Part shown: in pieces, positions 1-11,074 of the stretch
How the letters are laid out: every line of letters begins with the position of its first letter
Numbering within the stretch: the first letter of the stretch is position 1
Assembly: GCA_022592435.1 (NCBI GenBank)
Contig: JABYQS010000043.1
Span: forward strand, 177,465-241,464
From: Cerioporus squamosus
Taxonomy: Eukaryota; Basidiomycota; Agaricomycetes; Polyporales; Polyporaceae
Direction of reading: 5' to 3'
DNA: 64,000 nt
Made by a program: the position numbers and the translations under genes
The notes under the pieces: model-generated
Told to the model about the DNA's origin: nothing
Database searches by the model: none
Seen by the model: only the letters and a program-made list of their open reading frames with translations

Positions 1-28
1 CATCCAGACACACTCCGTGCAAGCCGAC

Positions 29-624
29 ATGTCGTCTGCAGAGACCACCCCTGAGTCCTCCGTCGTCTCCGAGAACGTCGACGACGACCCGAAACGCGTC
101 CTCATGGTCCTCGACGTCCAGCAGAACATGCTTCGCGACCCGCCCGCAGGCATCCCCGCCGGGGCGACCGTCGGCCCCAACATCGCGACCATCCTCGCCC
201 GCGCCCCCGCATCGTGCACGTTCGCAACGCCGGCGACGCGGGCGAGCCCGACGAGACGGGCACCGCGGGCTGGGAGCTCGTGAACGCGCCGCTGCCGGGC
301 GAGTTCGTCGTCGACAAGCGCAAGAACAACGCGTTCGTGGGCACGGACCTCGCCCGCATCATTCCCCCCACCGCGGAGATCATCATGGTCGGCATGCAGA
401 GCGACTTTTGCATCCGCGCGACGTGCAGCGCCGCGCTGAGTCGCGGGAACGAGGTCCTCCTCGTGCGCGGCGCGCATGCGACGTACGACCGCGTCGAGTA
501 CCACAACCACGGCCTCATCACGTCCGCCGCGGAGGTCGAGAAGGAGATCGAGGGCGAGCTCGAGGAGGCCGGTGTTATCATGCTCGAGATGAAGGACCTC
601 CCGGGCATGTTCACAGACCGGTAG
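29..624 (+). CDS. Isochorismatase-family cysteine hydrolase (frame broken once)
   Basis: The product resembles isochorismatase-like hydrolases, which cleave amide or vinyl-ether bonds with an Asp-Lys-Cys triad; the substrate cannot be told. All three candidate triad residues are visible: Asp in VLDVQQ near the N-terminus, Lys in VVDKRKNNAF, and Cys in VGMQSDFCI. The ending EMKDLPGMFTDR is typical of the family. The first ATG in frame is at 29. The reading frame changes at about 203-212: the N-terminal part is in one frame up to ILAR, and the rest continues in the previous frame from PRIVHVRNAG. No GT-AG intron fits between them. The break lies in a C-rich stretch and equals one missing base, so a consensus error is likelier than a dead gene. 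The 5' UTR is cut by the window edge. Confidence 0.82.
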
Positions 625-3600
625 TCGCGCACGCGTACGCGGAGGAGAAGTGGAAGGGTCGGCGTTGGGCGATAGGGCTATGGGATTCGGATTGGGTCTT
701 GTGCGTTGCTTCTGGTTTCTTGTTAACTTATATCTTCGAGGCTTCCTCTCGCTGTAGGTGCGCATACATCCACCTCTATCTCTCCATATTGGCTCACTCA
801 TCGTCCTTTCCAGTGTATCATACGCTCGCAGGTGTACCGTGTTCGGATGTACGTTGGAATCTAGTTTCCCTTGATATGCATATACGCGCATAGACTCCTC
901 ATCAGCATTGCTTGTGTGTGCCGCACGACTCCTGAAGACCCGAAGACCCTCACTGCTGGCGTTATCCTCTGTACTGCAAGGACCGCGGATCAAAGAGCGT
1001 CAGGTACTTATGTTCACGTACCTGCTTCATGGCATACCAAGGTTGACGAACGACGTGCCAGTGGCGCTCGGCTTTAGGTTCACAGACATGCCGATCGCTC
1101 TTCTGTATAATGGCGTCAGGACGCGGTGCAGTCGGAGTCAGAAGCCATCGTGAGGCGCAACGCATGGTCCCCTCGCCCAGTTGCCAGATCCCAAGGTGCG
1201 CCTTACGTCCTGAGTGGTCGTGACATCTGCGTTGAAGTCTCGTCCGGGGCAGCCGATGCGAAGCTCAGAAGGACCGGTCTTCCTGCTCTAGATCTGCGAT
1301 TCTGCAACCGGTTTTCCTACCGCCCTACCATTTGTCTTGGTCCCGCACAGAACGATATCCGGGTAGAAGCGCAGAACAATCGCCCGTTGTCGGAGACCGA
1401 GCGGAAGAGGACCAGCCTACGGATCGGCCTTCTACTAGAGTGCGAAGAGCGAACAACTAGCGCTCCCCTGATCACGAGCCTCAAGGACTGCGGTCTCTAG
1501 ACGAACGAGACCCAGCTCTCAACACCGGGGCACAAACGCAGAAGATGCAGGTTCAGGCCAACCCACATAGTGACTAGCGCGATGTGCATGAGTAGCGAAG
1601 GCGGAGTGTTGACGGGGATCAGTCACCTCGACTGGCCAGAGTGGTAAGTCGACGTTCCGAGTCGCTACTCACCGTGGTACCAATATATGTCGCTGATTAC
1701 GCGCATACAGGATGCAGGACACTTCCGTCACGAGGTCCCCTGCGTACCAGTCCAGCTACCCCAAGACACGAAGGGAATCATCCCTCGTCGCTGTATGCTG
1801 CGCATATGCTGCTGACGTTCCTGGCCATGCGCGTATATGCGGCTTCCTGCCTCGTTCTCGTCCACCGCGATTGTGGTTCCGACTGGGTTTATTCTTCGCG
1901 GTGTTGATGCAGCCGACGTACCAATACCTGCTCAGAGGGGAGTATGCAAGACGCAATGACTACTCCTCTCGATGTCGTCGCGCCGGGGTTTCACAGGTCC
2001 TCGGGTCGTCGGGAGACGAGACTTCAAGCAAGCGGCAGCAGACGGCGAGAACGGGCCAAGAGAGCGAGAGAGAGAATGGAGGAGGCTTGGGGTGAAACGG
2101 CGACAACCCAGGTTTATATACGCCCTGGAAGAGGTACCTCCGATCGTGGCCACTGGCTTCGACGTCGATCGGGAGCGGTATACGGTCACGTGGTTGCCCT
2201 ACCCACTGCATAATCATTTTGTCGGAACAGAACCAGCTTATGATCAAGCAGGCGTCGACGAAGTCGAGCAAGCTGTGAGTTCTCTCTTCCGTGTTGTCTC
2301 GAAGCATTGATCATTGATTATACCTCTCTCTCCCAAAGCATCACAGTGCGCGGCCATTCCATCCCTGACTCTCCCGATGGACCTGGTCCGGTCAACGTTG
2401 CGTCTTTGTAAGCGTCTCACGTCAACGCGAGAGAGCTCTGCTGATTCAGTCCTTCGCAGATCATGGAAGTCTAAGTCGAGGAGGAGTGGCGATTTCGCGG
2501 CGCTAACTTGAGTCTCGCCTGCCCTGAACCTTGAAGCAAGTACCAGCATTGAGCAAGTACCGGCCTGCCTCATGTCCGCTTCTGAGTAAGTACTGTGTGC
2601 ATATCGCCTAACACTCCTCAGTTCGTCACAGATATATTCTACACCAACCAGTCATTCGACGCAGTAGCACTATAACCGAAGTATGCCTTGCTCCGCCCTA
2701 ATCTTCCTCCTGCAGCGCTTGCCCATGAACTACTCGGAAACGTGCCCAGTTCGAGCGACGCGCGGTCGGAGTGAACATGGACAAGCAGTTCAGGGACAAA
2801 CTCAGTTCGCGCGCGAATACATCAAGTGTTTTGTTCACAATCGGGCGGAATCGTTCCATGGACGTAGCAGAAAACCCTACTCCTGCGCCACGCATGAATA
2901 CGATCCCCGGGAGGGGCATTTCCCGGGAAATCCAGGTGTATCTTCAGCTCAGAAAGCTGAACAAGCGGGCTCAACGCTCGCGCGATGCGTTCCTATCATC
3001 TAGTCAGCGAACTTGGAACGCGCTGCTGCAGTAGCTGGTAAGAACATACCACGGGGACGTCATTCACGCCAATTGGTTGGCACCGACACTCCGTACTGTC
3101 GCACTCCGCTCCCAGTTGTCTCCGGTTGTGCAGAAGCACGTATTCCCATCCGGACGAAACGTACTCGACTTGCTTGTTCAGTGGAATGGCTCTGTCGGGA
3201 TAGTCGATGAGTGTGTCTGGGAATATCATCTCGGACCTTGTTTGTCCTATGTGCATTAGTGAGTCGCGTTGTGGTCTGTTTCCGCTATGCGCTGACGTGC
3301 CCGCCAGGTGTAGACATTGTCCATGTTGTCTTCTGCTTTAGTAGGATGGTGCTGTCGTCATGTCGTATGCGTATGAACGCTGCCACCACTAGCAACTTTC
3401 CCTCTATCTATGTGAGAGTCGCCGCCTCGGTTGGACTTCATTTCTCGATGTCGCGCGCTCGCGGAGGGCACAGAGCGGAGATGACTGTGCACGTCGGTAT
3501 ATAGTCCAGATGCGAACTTCCTTTGGGAGCCATGAACTCGACAGGCGAGCAGGAGCGGAGTGACTCTAACCTCCGAGTCGGTGCTATCAGGTGAGTCTCT

Positions 3601-4220
3601 TCTGAGTCGAGTTTTTGAGCCAGGCGGCCCACTGTATTGCGCCGAATGACCGGAGTCCGTGTAGCGTATATCAAGACGGAGATGGTTGCGCGGGTTCTTG
3701 TGTCGAGCGGTGTGCGAGGTGCTGGCCCGGAGCAGAGTCGAACTTAGAGCCTTGGATCAGACAGCGGTGGCGGCGTCGGGGATCGGAGCAAATGGTGTTC
3801 TCCCAGATTGTGTGAGTACCCCATCCTCGTCGTCGTTTGTAGCAGAAGCAAGCTGACATCCCTTCGCCCTCGTACCGTTGCATGGCGCAAACAGCCAGTC
3901 CAGTTACGCACTCTTTTCGCACCTCGAACGACTCTCCGCCGCCTGATGGCGACGGGTCTATGACTGACTGCTTTCGATGGTGGCGCCGCGCCGCCGACCG
4001 CAAATTTGGACCACTACGAGTATTGAAGGGCTTGTCCGGACCGGGGATACGAGGATGCAAGTGAATATATCCAGTATGACATTAACAGTATGGAGGAATC
4101 GGATAGTAAGTACATCCTGTGATATGAAAGGAGGTCGCCCTAGTCCGGCCTTGCATGGCCAGCATCGCGGAGAAATCGTACTGCGTCAACCCTGAATCAT
4201 GCTGCTGGCTTGCCACGGTG
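625..4220. other. Gene-poor stretch with no recognised gene
   Basis: Only short open frames occur on both strands, and none shows a family motif. Splice-like pieces around 2098-3258 hint at an unrecognised or decayed gene and are listed separately. The stretch ends at the truncated FunK1 relic that begins at 4221 on the minus strand. I see no transposase, reverse transcriptase, tRNA or long tandem repeat. Confidence 0.5.
2098..3258 (+). other. Possible unrecognised spliced gene or relic
   Basis: Several plus-strand open segments are followed by good intron signals, for example gtgagt at 2275 and gtaagc near 2409, each with a fitting AG about 50 nt later. The last segment, about 3045-3258, encodes a plausible peptide (VFPSGRNVLDLLVQWNGSV) ending in a stop after CLSYVH. 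I could not join the segments into one continuous frame without an internal stop, and I recognise no domain. This could be a lineage-specific gene, a relic or chance. Confidence 0.15.
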
Positions 4221-5380
4221 TCAAATCTTCGCTGCCTTCGCTGTTCTACCACCGAACGCAGAACCTCGGTGAGTTGTAGAGGTCTTCTTCCCTCGGCCCC
4301 TACTGTTGTGCGCGGCCAATGTCTGCAGCGCATCAGTCCTTCGCCGCTTGGACGACCCATCGCTTCCCGACGGCGCAGCAGCATCCGCCATGCGCTTGGC
4401 TTGCAGCCGCGTTAGCATCCGCTGCTGTTGTGAGTCGAGATCGCCAGCAGGGGCGTCGTCGATGGCAGCTGGGTTGGCGACCGGAGATGCATTCATGTCG
4501 ACGAGGCGCGCAGCAGTGTTGTTGGACTGCATCTCCTCAACGCGGTGCGTGTCATGAGCTTCTAGATCTGCGCCACATGAAGAGTCAGCCTCGTCCTCCA
4601 GCTCGCCAATGACGTCGTCGCCTCCGTCAAGCGACACGTCCGAGTCCACATCCACATTGGCGAAACCCTCATCCTGACCGGCCCAACACACGATCGCTGC
4701 CTCGGTGGTCCTCTTCGGCAGCGTGCACGGAACGAAGTCGTTAGCCGGCCATGGTGCTGGGTCAGCGATGGCCTTGCAGAAGATCTCGGAGACGGAGTCA
4801 TAGGTGAGCCGGACGGGGGGAGGCGCCCTGGGATAGAACAGTGATTGAGAGAGGATAACGCGGAAGTTCTCGATCAGCGCGGTGAGTGGTGCGTTTTTCG
4901 TGACCCGAAACTCAGTTTGTCGCTCGTCCGTGAACCACCCGAACGGATTGATCCACGCGAGCTTGGCGGCAGCGGCAGCTTGGTCGTCGCCGGCTCTGAA
5001 AAGCTCGAGGCTGTATTCTTGGCCCAGGCTGTGGTCCGTATGGCGCAGGATGAGCCACATGAGGACCCAGTAGAAGGATTGTAGGTCGTGGCATACGGCG
5101 GGGACGGTGTTCTTACACTGCAGGAGTTGCATGGCCATATATAACGTGCCCTATTGATATTATGAGTACGCGGCACGGCCGAGGTGTGACTCGGACGCTG
5201 TATCGTACCGTTCGCTGTCGCCGGAAATCGTTGCATGGGAGCCTCCCTTTGAAGGGCGTCTTCCGAGAAGCAGACGATGGCTTAGTGTACCCGGACAGGA
5301 CAGGTTCCATGAAGCTGTGGAGGTCGAAGCGATGGAGAAGAGCGTTGAAATACGAGTTAGCGAGGTTGCGTGGGTAGGCG
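4221..5380 (-). pseudogene. FunK1 relic C: C-terminal part only
   Basis: This is the 3' half of a fungal FunK1 kinase gene. The terminal exon (about 5150-4221) starts with GTLYMAM and carries the family's C-lobe signature HDLQSFYWVLMWLILRHT, followed by an acidic tail and a basic end (SSKRRRTD, RGRGKKTSTTHRGS). A 58-nt intron separates it from a remnant of the preceding exon (about 5380-5209) ending in RQRT. The HRD catalytic loop, the DFD motif and the whole N-lobe are absent. The sequence stops matching where the left arm of the inverted repeat begins (about 5390), so the gene was probably cut there when the repeat formed. The terminal exon has no internal stop, so expression of a short protein cannot be excluded. 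Confidence 0.75.
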
Positions 5381-5389
5381 GTGACGGTT

Positions 5390-8300
5390 GCGGGTCAAGT
5401 TGAACGTGGTGGTTATGGAGCGCCCAAGCCCGCCGTTTTATCGAACACCGCTACTGCGCCGGCCTCTCATTATCGTCACCGAAGCCTACTTCTGCCACAC
5501 GTTGCCATCCTCTAGTCTGGTCGCTTGAGTCAAGATTTGACTGAAAGATGTCATCAGCAAGATCTCGGGCCTCACTGGAATCAACCTGGCTCATCCAAGG
5601 CCATCGTTTTCAGGCTGACTGGTGCACAGGTAACCATGAGATTGTCATATCAGAGAAAAGAGAGTACATGTCATCATGATTAAGGAGAGTGGCTTGAGTC
5701 AAGCGAATGGCCAGCATCGCGGCGACTCATAACGTGCCAACGTTTCCGCTACCCTCTATGTCAGAACCAAGCTCGAGCTACAGTGCCGTCTACCGTCTAC
5801 CACGACCACCTGAGCCTCGGCGAGTGGTAGAGGTCTTCTTCCCTCGGCTCCTTGAGCCACTGCCTTTGCGTGCGACCGGAGGCTGCGACGGGTTGGTCTT
5901 CCGCCGCTTGGACGACCCGCCGCTACCAGATGGCGCGGGTGCTACGTCACCTGCCGCGTTGCGCTTGGCTCTCGAGCGGGTCATCGGTCCCTGCTGCTGC
6001 GGTTGGGGGTCACCACCAGCAGCGTTGTCGACGACAGGTGCGTCGTCGGGGGCTGGTGCGTCGTCCAGGGCCGGTGCACCGTCAGCGGGGTCGTCTTCGT
6101 GGGACCGTTCGGGGCCGTCGTTCTCCTCGTCGACCTCATCCATGTCAACCGCCTCCATGTCATCGTCTTCATCTTCCTCGGCGAGAGGCACTGCGACATC
6201 CACATCCACGCCTTCGTCCGAGTCTTCTCCATGAGACCCCATGACGGTCTCGTCGCCCGGGGCACCTATGATCGCAGTCTCGATAGTCTTCTTCAGAAGG
6301 TGGCAGTGAACGAAGTCGTCTTCAGGCCAGTCTGTACGCTCGACTGCCTTGCGGAAGATCGCGAGAACGGAGTCGTAGTTGAGCGGGACGGGAGGGGGCG
6401 CGTCGGGGAAGAAGCGGGATCGAGAGAGGAGGACACGGAAGTCCTCGATGAGCGCGGTCAGCGGTGCATTATTCTCAACCTGGAAATCGATCCTGCGTTG
6501 GCCGCTCTCCGTGTATGGATGGATCCAGCTGCGCTTAGCGTCCGCCCCCAGTTTGTCATCGCCAAACTTGAAGAGCGTGGTGCAGTACTCTTGACCCAGA
6601 CAGTGCTCTGTATGGCGAAGGACGACCCACATTAGGACCCAGTAGAACGATTCTAGGTCGTGGTGAATCTCGTGGATGATATCCCTCCACGCGAGGATCT
6701 CGATGGCCATATAGTAGTACGTGCCCTAAGTGACATGTGAGTATATTGACCCGGCCAAGAGATAAAATGGTATCATACCGTTCGCTCTTTCCGAGAATCG
6801 TCACTGGGGAGCCTTTCCTCGGATGCTGATGCAGCTGACCTGAACTCTGGCGGGAGAGGCCCCATAGAACTGTAGTCGAAGTCATGAAGGAAACCTTTCC
6901 GTTCAGGGTCCGACGAGATCAAGATGTTGCCCAGGCTGACGTCGCGATGCATGATACGCGCAATCTCCCAAGCCGTCCTGTGTCCTGTTGCCTACGTTAG
7001 TCGGGATGAAAAGAGCTTCAAGGAGGCATGAGTGAGCGTACCCTCAATCGCCGCCATGATCGCACAGACCAACTCGAAGGTACTTGTGAACCTGGTCAAA
7101 GGGCGTCCGACGTCCTCCACGACAATCCTGATCTGACTACGTTCCCGATGAGCCTCGCGCTGCCCCACCGCGAGCGTCCACGAGAAGGTCTGATGTTGAG
7201 GGTATGGAAGCTCGAAGGGCGCATCCTGGGTGCCGAGGCCTCTTGATCCAAGGCAGAGGCGGATGCAGCCTGAGGAGAGGCTGTGCTCGTTGACGTGGGC
7301 AGTCGTAGGTCTCGTTGGCCTTCCATAGCGGAGACGTTGGGAGAGGATCGCTCCCACTGCCGAACTTCCTCTTGTCCTTGATCTCCGCCGCACATGAACC
7401 TTGCAAGGCCGTGCCACTTCGTCTTGTCGTCGCCGAACGTGACTGACATGCGCTTGTAGAACTCCGTCTCCGGTGTACGCACGAGTTGGCGCCATGCCTC
7501 CTTGAAGATGACAGTTTTCGCGGGAGCGCTTCCGATCGAGGACTGAGTAGTCTGGGAGTCGTCAGAAGTTGTCTGAGAGTCGTCAGAGGGGGGCTGGGAT
7601 TCATTGCGATTGGGATCGCGGGTGTCCTCCATCGCGCGCCAGACCGTCGTCGCACGAGAGAAGAGGCGGGCGTTGACGTCCACCAGGTGGTACAGCAGAT
7701 ACGTCTTGTACGTCTCGTCGGCCTCGTTGAACACGACGACGCGGCGGCCCTTGCCAATCTCCCTGGTAAGAGACGTGACGTCCTCCTGAGCTTGCTCGAG
7801 CTGAGACTTGATCCAGTCCTGATCGGCGGCATTGAGCTTGCGGATGGTTGGATCGCAACCGACAACTGTCCTTCCGATCATGGGGTGTGCGAAGTTCCAG
7901 AAGAACCTCTGAAGAAGACGCGGGTTCTTCCGTAGACTGAAGGGCTGAGAGACAACGGCGCATGTGTGGTCGTAGCGCGCGATCCGGACGTTGTCGCCGT
8001 AGATGCCAATGACGAACGCCGCGAGGAAGCCGTGGGAGAGGAGAAGGTTGCGAGCATTGCGGGAGAGCTGGATGGCTGTGCGATTATTCTCCTTACCCGT
8101 CCTGCCAGACACGAACGGATCCTTCTCCGCCGTCGACTTGACCTCCATTGCTATGCAGATACCCTGCCACTCCATGATCTCCAGGTCGGCATCCGAGGTG
8201 TTGGCGCCAGGAAAGCCAACCGCGATATCGGGAGACGAGGCATGGTGGTTTTCGGCGAAGTCGGCAAAGGGGAAGGGCATCATTAGCTTCCGCGTGTTGT

Positions 8301-9550
8301 GGAAGGAAGGTTTATGCTCGGCGTCGAAAGAGGAGACGAGTTTGTTCAGCCCAGTAATCTTTCCATTGAATGTTAGCAACAGAAGGAAATGCGATCATGC
8401 AGTACGCACCAATCCCGGGTAACTCTTCACCTCCTTGCCCTTCCGCGACCGAAACTGGGAGAACGCCTTGGAGACATCATCCGTGAGGGTGTACGGATGG
8501 GAAGATGGAACGAAGGTTTCCAGGAATTTCTTGACGGACTTGGGGTAGACGTGGATACGATCTTTGAGCTCGGCTTTCCATCCCTCGTAGACAGCGGGGC
8601 TGTTCTGCTTGACTTCAGCCAGCGTGTTAGCGGTGCTCGTCCCCTTACCAGAGCGAGGAGTAGCGTGGATGCTCATACCTGCGCTGCTCGCAGAGCGGCA
8701 GGAGGAGGTGCCGATGCAAGTTGTTGAGATGGACATTTTATAGTCGCTGTGAGGTTGAGGTCGTGGTTGGGAAGAACAATGGGTTGGTCTATAAGCGCCC
8801 CGTGTTCGGCAGGAGTCCCCGCGTCGCACAAAGGAACCGGGCGTCACCGTTAATTTCAATAGTCAAAACGAGCCAAAACTTCGAAGCGATGGCAACCCAC
8901 AGACCTCGTGGATTGATCGGATTCCCCGGGATGGCAAGAAGAATCAGCAGGGACCGCTGCGGTTGGTTCGGGACACAATCAGCCTGTGCAGCGAGCCAAA
9001 AGATAGTCCAGGAGCGGTGCAGCAGTCGAGCGTGAGCGGACAAGAATGGTAAGTGGGGATGGTCGTGGTCGTGGGTCGGTACTACGCCTACTACGCCTCT
9101 TTCGTCCTCTATAAGGTCGGTTTGGTCAGACCAAAGAGCTTTGTTCTGGTAGACGGTATTGATGACTCACGTTGCACAGCTGCGCCCACACACGTTGCAG
9201 CCTCTGTTGCCGTGGACGAGGTGACTGACGCGCTCCTGCTGAAGACAATGGGGGCCTCCAGTACGTCGACTAAGCTATGCGTTGCGGCGGCGCAGTCCAA
9301 CCACCATTAGCGCCCGTCGCTCTGGCCGTAAGTACGTCCAAGCGCCGGCACTGCGCCACAGCCTCTAACCACCGTTCTCGGCCTATTACGAAGAAATTGA
9401 TTTCCGACCGATCCTACCAGTTCCAGAAAGTGTGTCTTACGGCGCTGGACTTTTGCGGAATACTGATGGTACACACTCACGCAAACTCACCCACCAGGTA
9501 GGGTGTCGCATGCGACTCCGATCCGTACTCCGGATGTACCATTACTTGTC
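5390..9550. repeat. Left arm of a ~4.1 kb inverted repeat
   Basis: This segment matches the reverse complement of about 17050-21250. The match covers all of FunK1-A with its introns, its 3' flank (both ends carry an AAGTTGACCGTGG-like stretch and an ATGGAGCGCCC box) and about 800 bp upstream of the gene up to a shared GTCGCATGCGACTC box near 9510. The arms differ by scattered substitutions and small indels, so the duplication is not recent. Boundaries were placed by eye to within about 20 bp. Confidence 0.85.
5790..8736 (-). CDS. FunK1 fungal-type protein kinase, copy A (one-base frame break)
   Basis: Four exons: 8736-8410, 8358-7042, 6984-6779 and 6725-5790, joined by introns of 52-57 nt. 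Exon 1 starts MSISTTCIG. Exon 2 holds the long FunK1 N-terminal region and the kinase N-lobe, with the candidate lysine in VIFKEAWR. Exon 3 carries the catalytic loop IMHRDVSLGN and HDFD in place of the usual DFG. Exon 4 has the C-lobe signature HDLESFYWVLMWVVLRHT, an Asp/Glu-rich tail and a basic end with SSKRRK, a likely nuclear signal. Compared with copy B, one base is missing at about 7228-7231 (B reads CACCGCAGG, A reads CACCCAGG), which throws the frame just before the exon-2 end. Repairing it would give about 928 residues. FunK1 substrates are unknown. This is either a fresh pseudogene or a consensus error. Confidence 0.85.
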
Positions 9551-10124
9551 GGCTCTTTTCGAGGTGAGTACCTTAGCTGTACGACTCCTACCACACGAAG
9601 ATCCACTGTGCTACTGCATGTGTGGGAGAGCGTATTATAAGGAGGCCAGGCCGCGGGAGATCAATGATAATACTGTTGGGTCGAGGAATGTCAAGGGGAC
9701 TCAGCGCCGCGCGTGCAGGCTTTCCGACCTTCCTTCGGTCTCCTTCAATGTCCCCTGCGAGCGAGTGCCACGAAGTTCTGTAGCAGCGCGTCCTACAGAA
9801 TAAAGTCGGTGCGATTTGTCGCGACTTACAGCTGGAGAAACAAAAGACATACGCACTTACCGCATATGGTGCTGGAGCGCACCAATTACGACATACGATC
9901 GGGTTTGGAGGGTAGATGTCTGCTATGACTTCACACCATAACACCCGATGGATTCCATTGCGCAATCGCTAAGAAGAGCGGTGGCGCACACCGGACAGAG
10001 ACGTATATAGTCCTGCACCGTCCCGGACGCATCTCTTGACAAATTGTCAACGCACTCTCACCTCACCTCACCATATTCATTCCATACATGGCCTTACCAC
10101 CATCTTGAGCAACTCCATAGCACG
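8737..10124. other. Upstream region of FunK1-A and of the Hva1-like gene
   Basis: Up to about 9550 this is the inner part of the inverted-repeat arm and the presumed 5' region of FunK1-A. From 9551 to 10124 it is single-copy and should hold the promoter of the small plus-strand gene that starts at 10125. No coding motif is seen on either strand. Confidence 0.5.
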
Positions 10125-10615
10125 ATGCCGGTGAGTACTTGCGTAAACGATGTTGCAAGACGAAGGTGTGAATCTAACGAACCGTGTGTTCACAGAAGGG
10201 AATCAAGGACGAGGAGGGTCGCGTCATTGAGGTTAACGACGTCGTTGAAACGAAGTACCGCGGGGGCAAGCGCCAAGGACGGGTAAGTACCTCCTTCTGC
10301 TGCTCCGTCTCCCGCTTCCTGCATGCTGACATGCGCGTGCGATAGGTGGAGGCCGTTTTGGAGAACGAGAGGGACGTCCGGGAACAGGCACCCGACCTCG
10401 GCGTCAAAGTGACAAACCCTCCGAAGGTTGTCTTCCAGGACCAGGTGAGTACCATCATGTCCAGCGACAACCCACCCACCTCTGACGTTTTGATCCAGCA
10501 TGGTCACCGTGTCGCGCACAACCCGCAGACCCTGTCCCATGTCGAACCTGAGACCGACAGACCCGACGCTGTACCAAAGTACAGCAACGAGACGGGCATC
10601 TCAACGGAGGAGTAA
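10125..10615 (+). CDS. Small Hva1/TUDOR-domain protein
   Basis: Four exons (10125-10130, 10196-10282, 10346-10444, 10499-10615) give 102 residues. The first exon codes only Met-Pro. The protein reads MPKGIKDEEGR, then DVVETKYRGGKRQGR, then NPPKVVFQDQHGHRVAHNP, which is the pattern of the hypervirulence-associated (Hva1) TUDOR domain: a small beta-barrel module found widely in fungi and bacteria and of uncertain biochemical role. All introns are short with canonical GT-AG ends, and every phase fits. The gene is inside the spacer between the inverted-repeat arms and looks intact. The family name reflects its first description and does not imply that this organism is a pathogen. Confidence 0.82.
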
Positions 10616-11074
10616 ACCAACGTCGGTAGCGGCAGCAGTATATCCTATCCTCTCCTGCAACTGGTAGTGAGAGACTGTACAATCAACGAGTGCTCCATGA
10701 CCCACTTTGTGATATTGTCGCGTGGAGGATCAAGGCCTCTGTATATCGGAGTCGGAGTGTCGGGGCGTCCCAGACTTCCGGAGCCTACGTAGGTGCTTTT
10801 ATACATGCCAGTCGACAGAGCGCATGGACCCGGAGCAAGGCAGAGTCATGAGCACAAGATCCTCGGGGCAACCTCGCGGACGGAAGTCGAGGACGCAAAG
10901 GAAGACTTGAGCAGGAGAAATGATGATGATCACGGGTCCTCGAGCGACCACGTCGCTCGGGCGCCTGCGACATCCAGACTTCAGCTTTATACCTCTTCCT
11001 CGTCCGGTCGCGCTGGCAGCTGCCTCTCTCTTTTCTATCTCGTCTCTGCCTCAGTATCTGCGCCGACGACGGCG
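10616..11074. promoter_or_regulatory. Intergenic region, presumed ERV41 promoter
   Basis: This 459-bp spacer separates two genes in the same orientation. A TTTATA stretch lies at about 10985, roughly 90 nt before the ERV41 start codon, and a pyrimidine-rich stretch follows it; both suit a fungal core promoter. No coding signal is seen. Confidence 0.35.

Noticed and set aside
10793..11074. Extension of the ERV41 frame upstream of 11075
   Set aside because: The frame is open to 10793, but the added sequence is Ser/Arg-rich without similarity to the family, and the family N-terminus fits the ATG at 11075.
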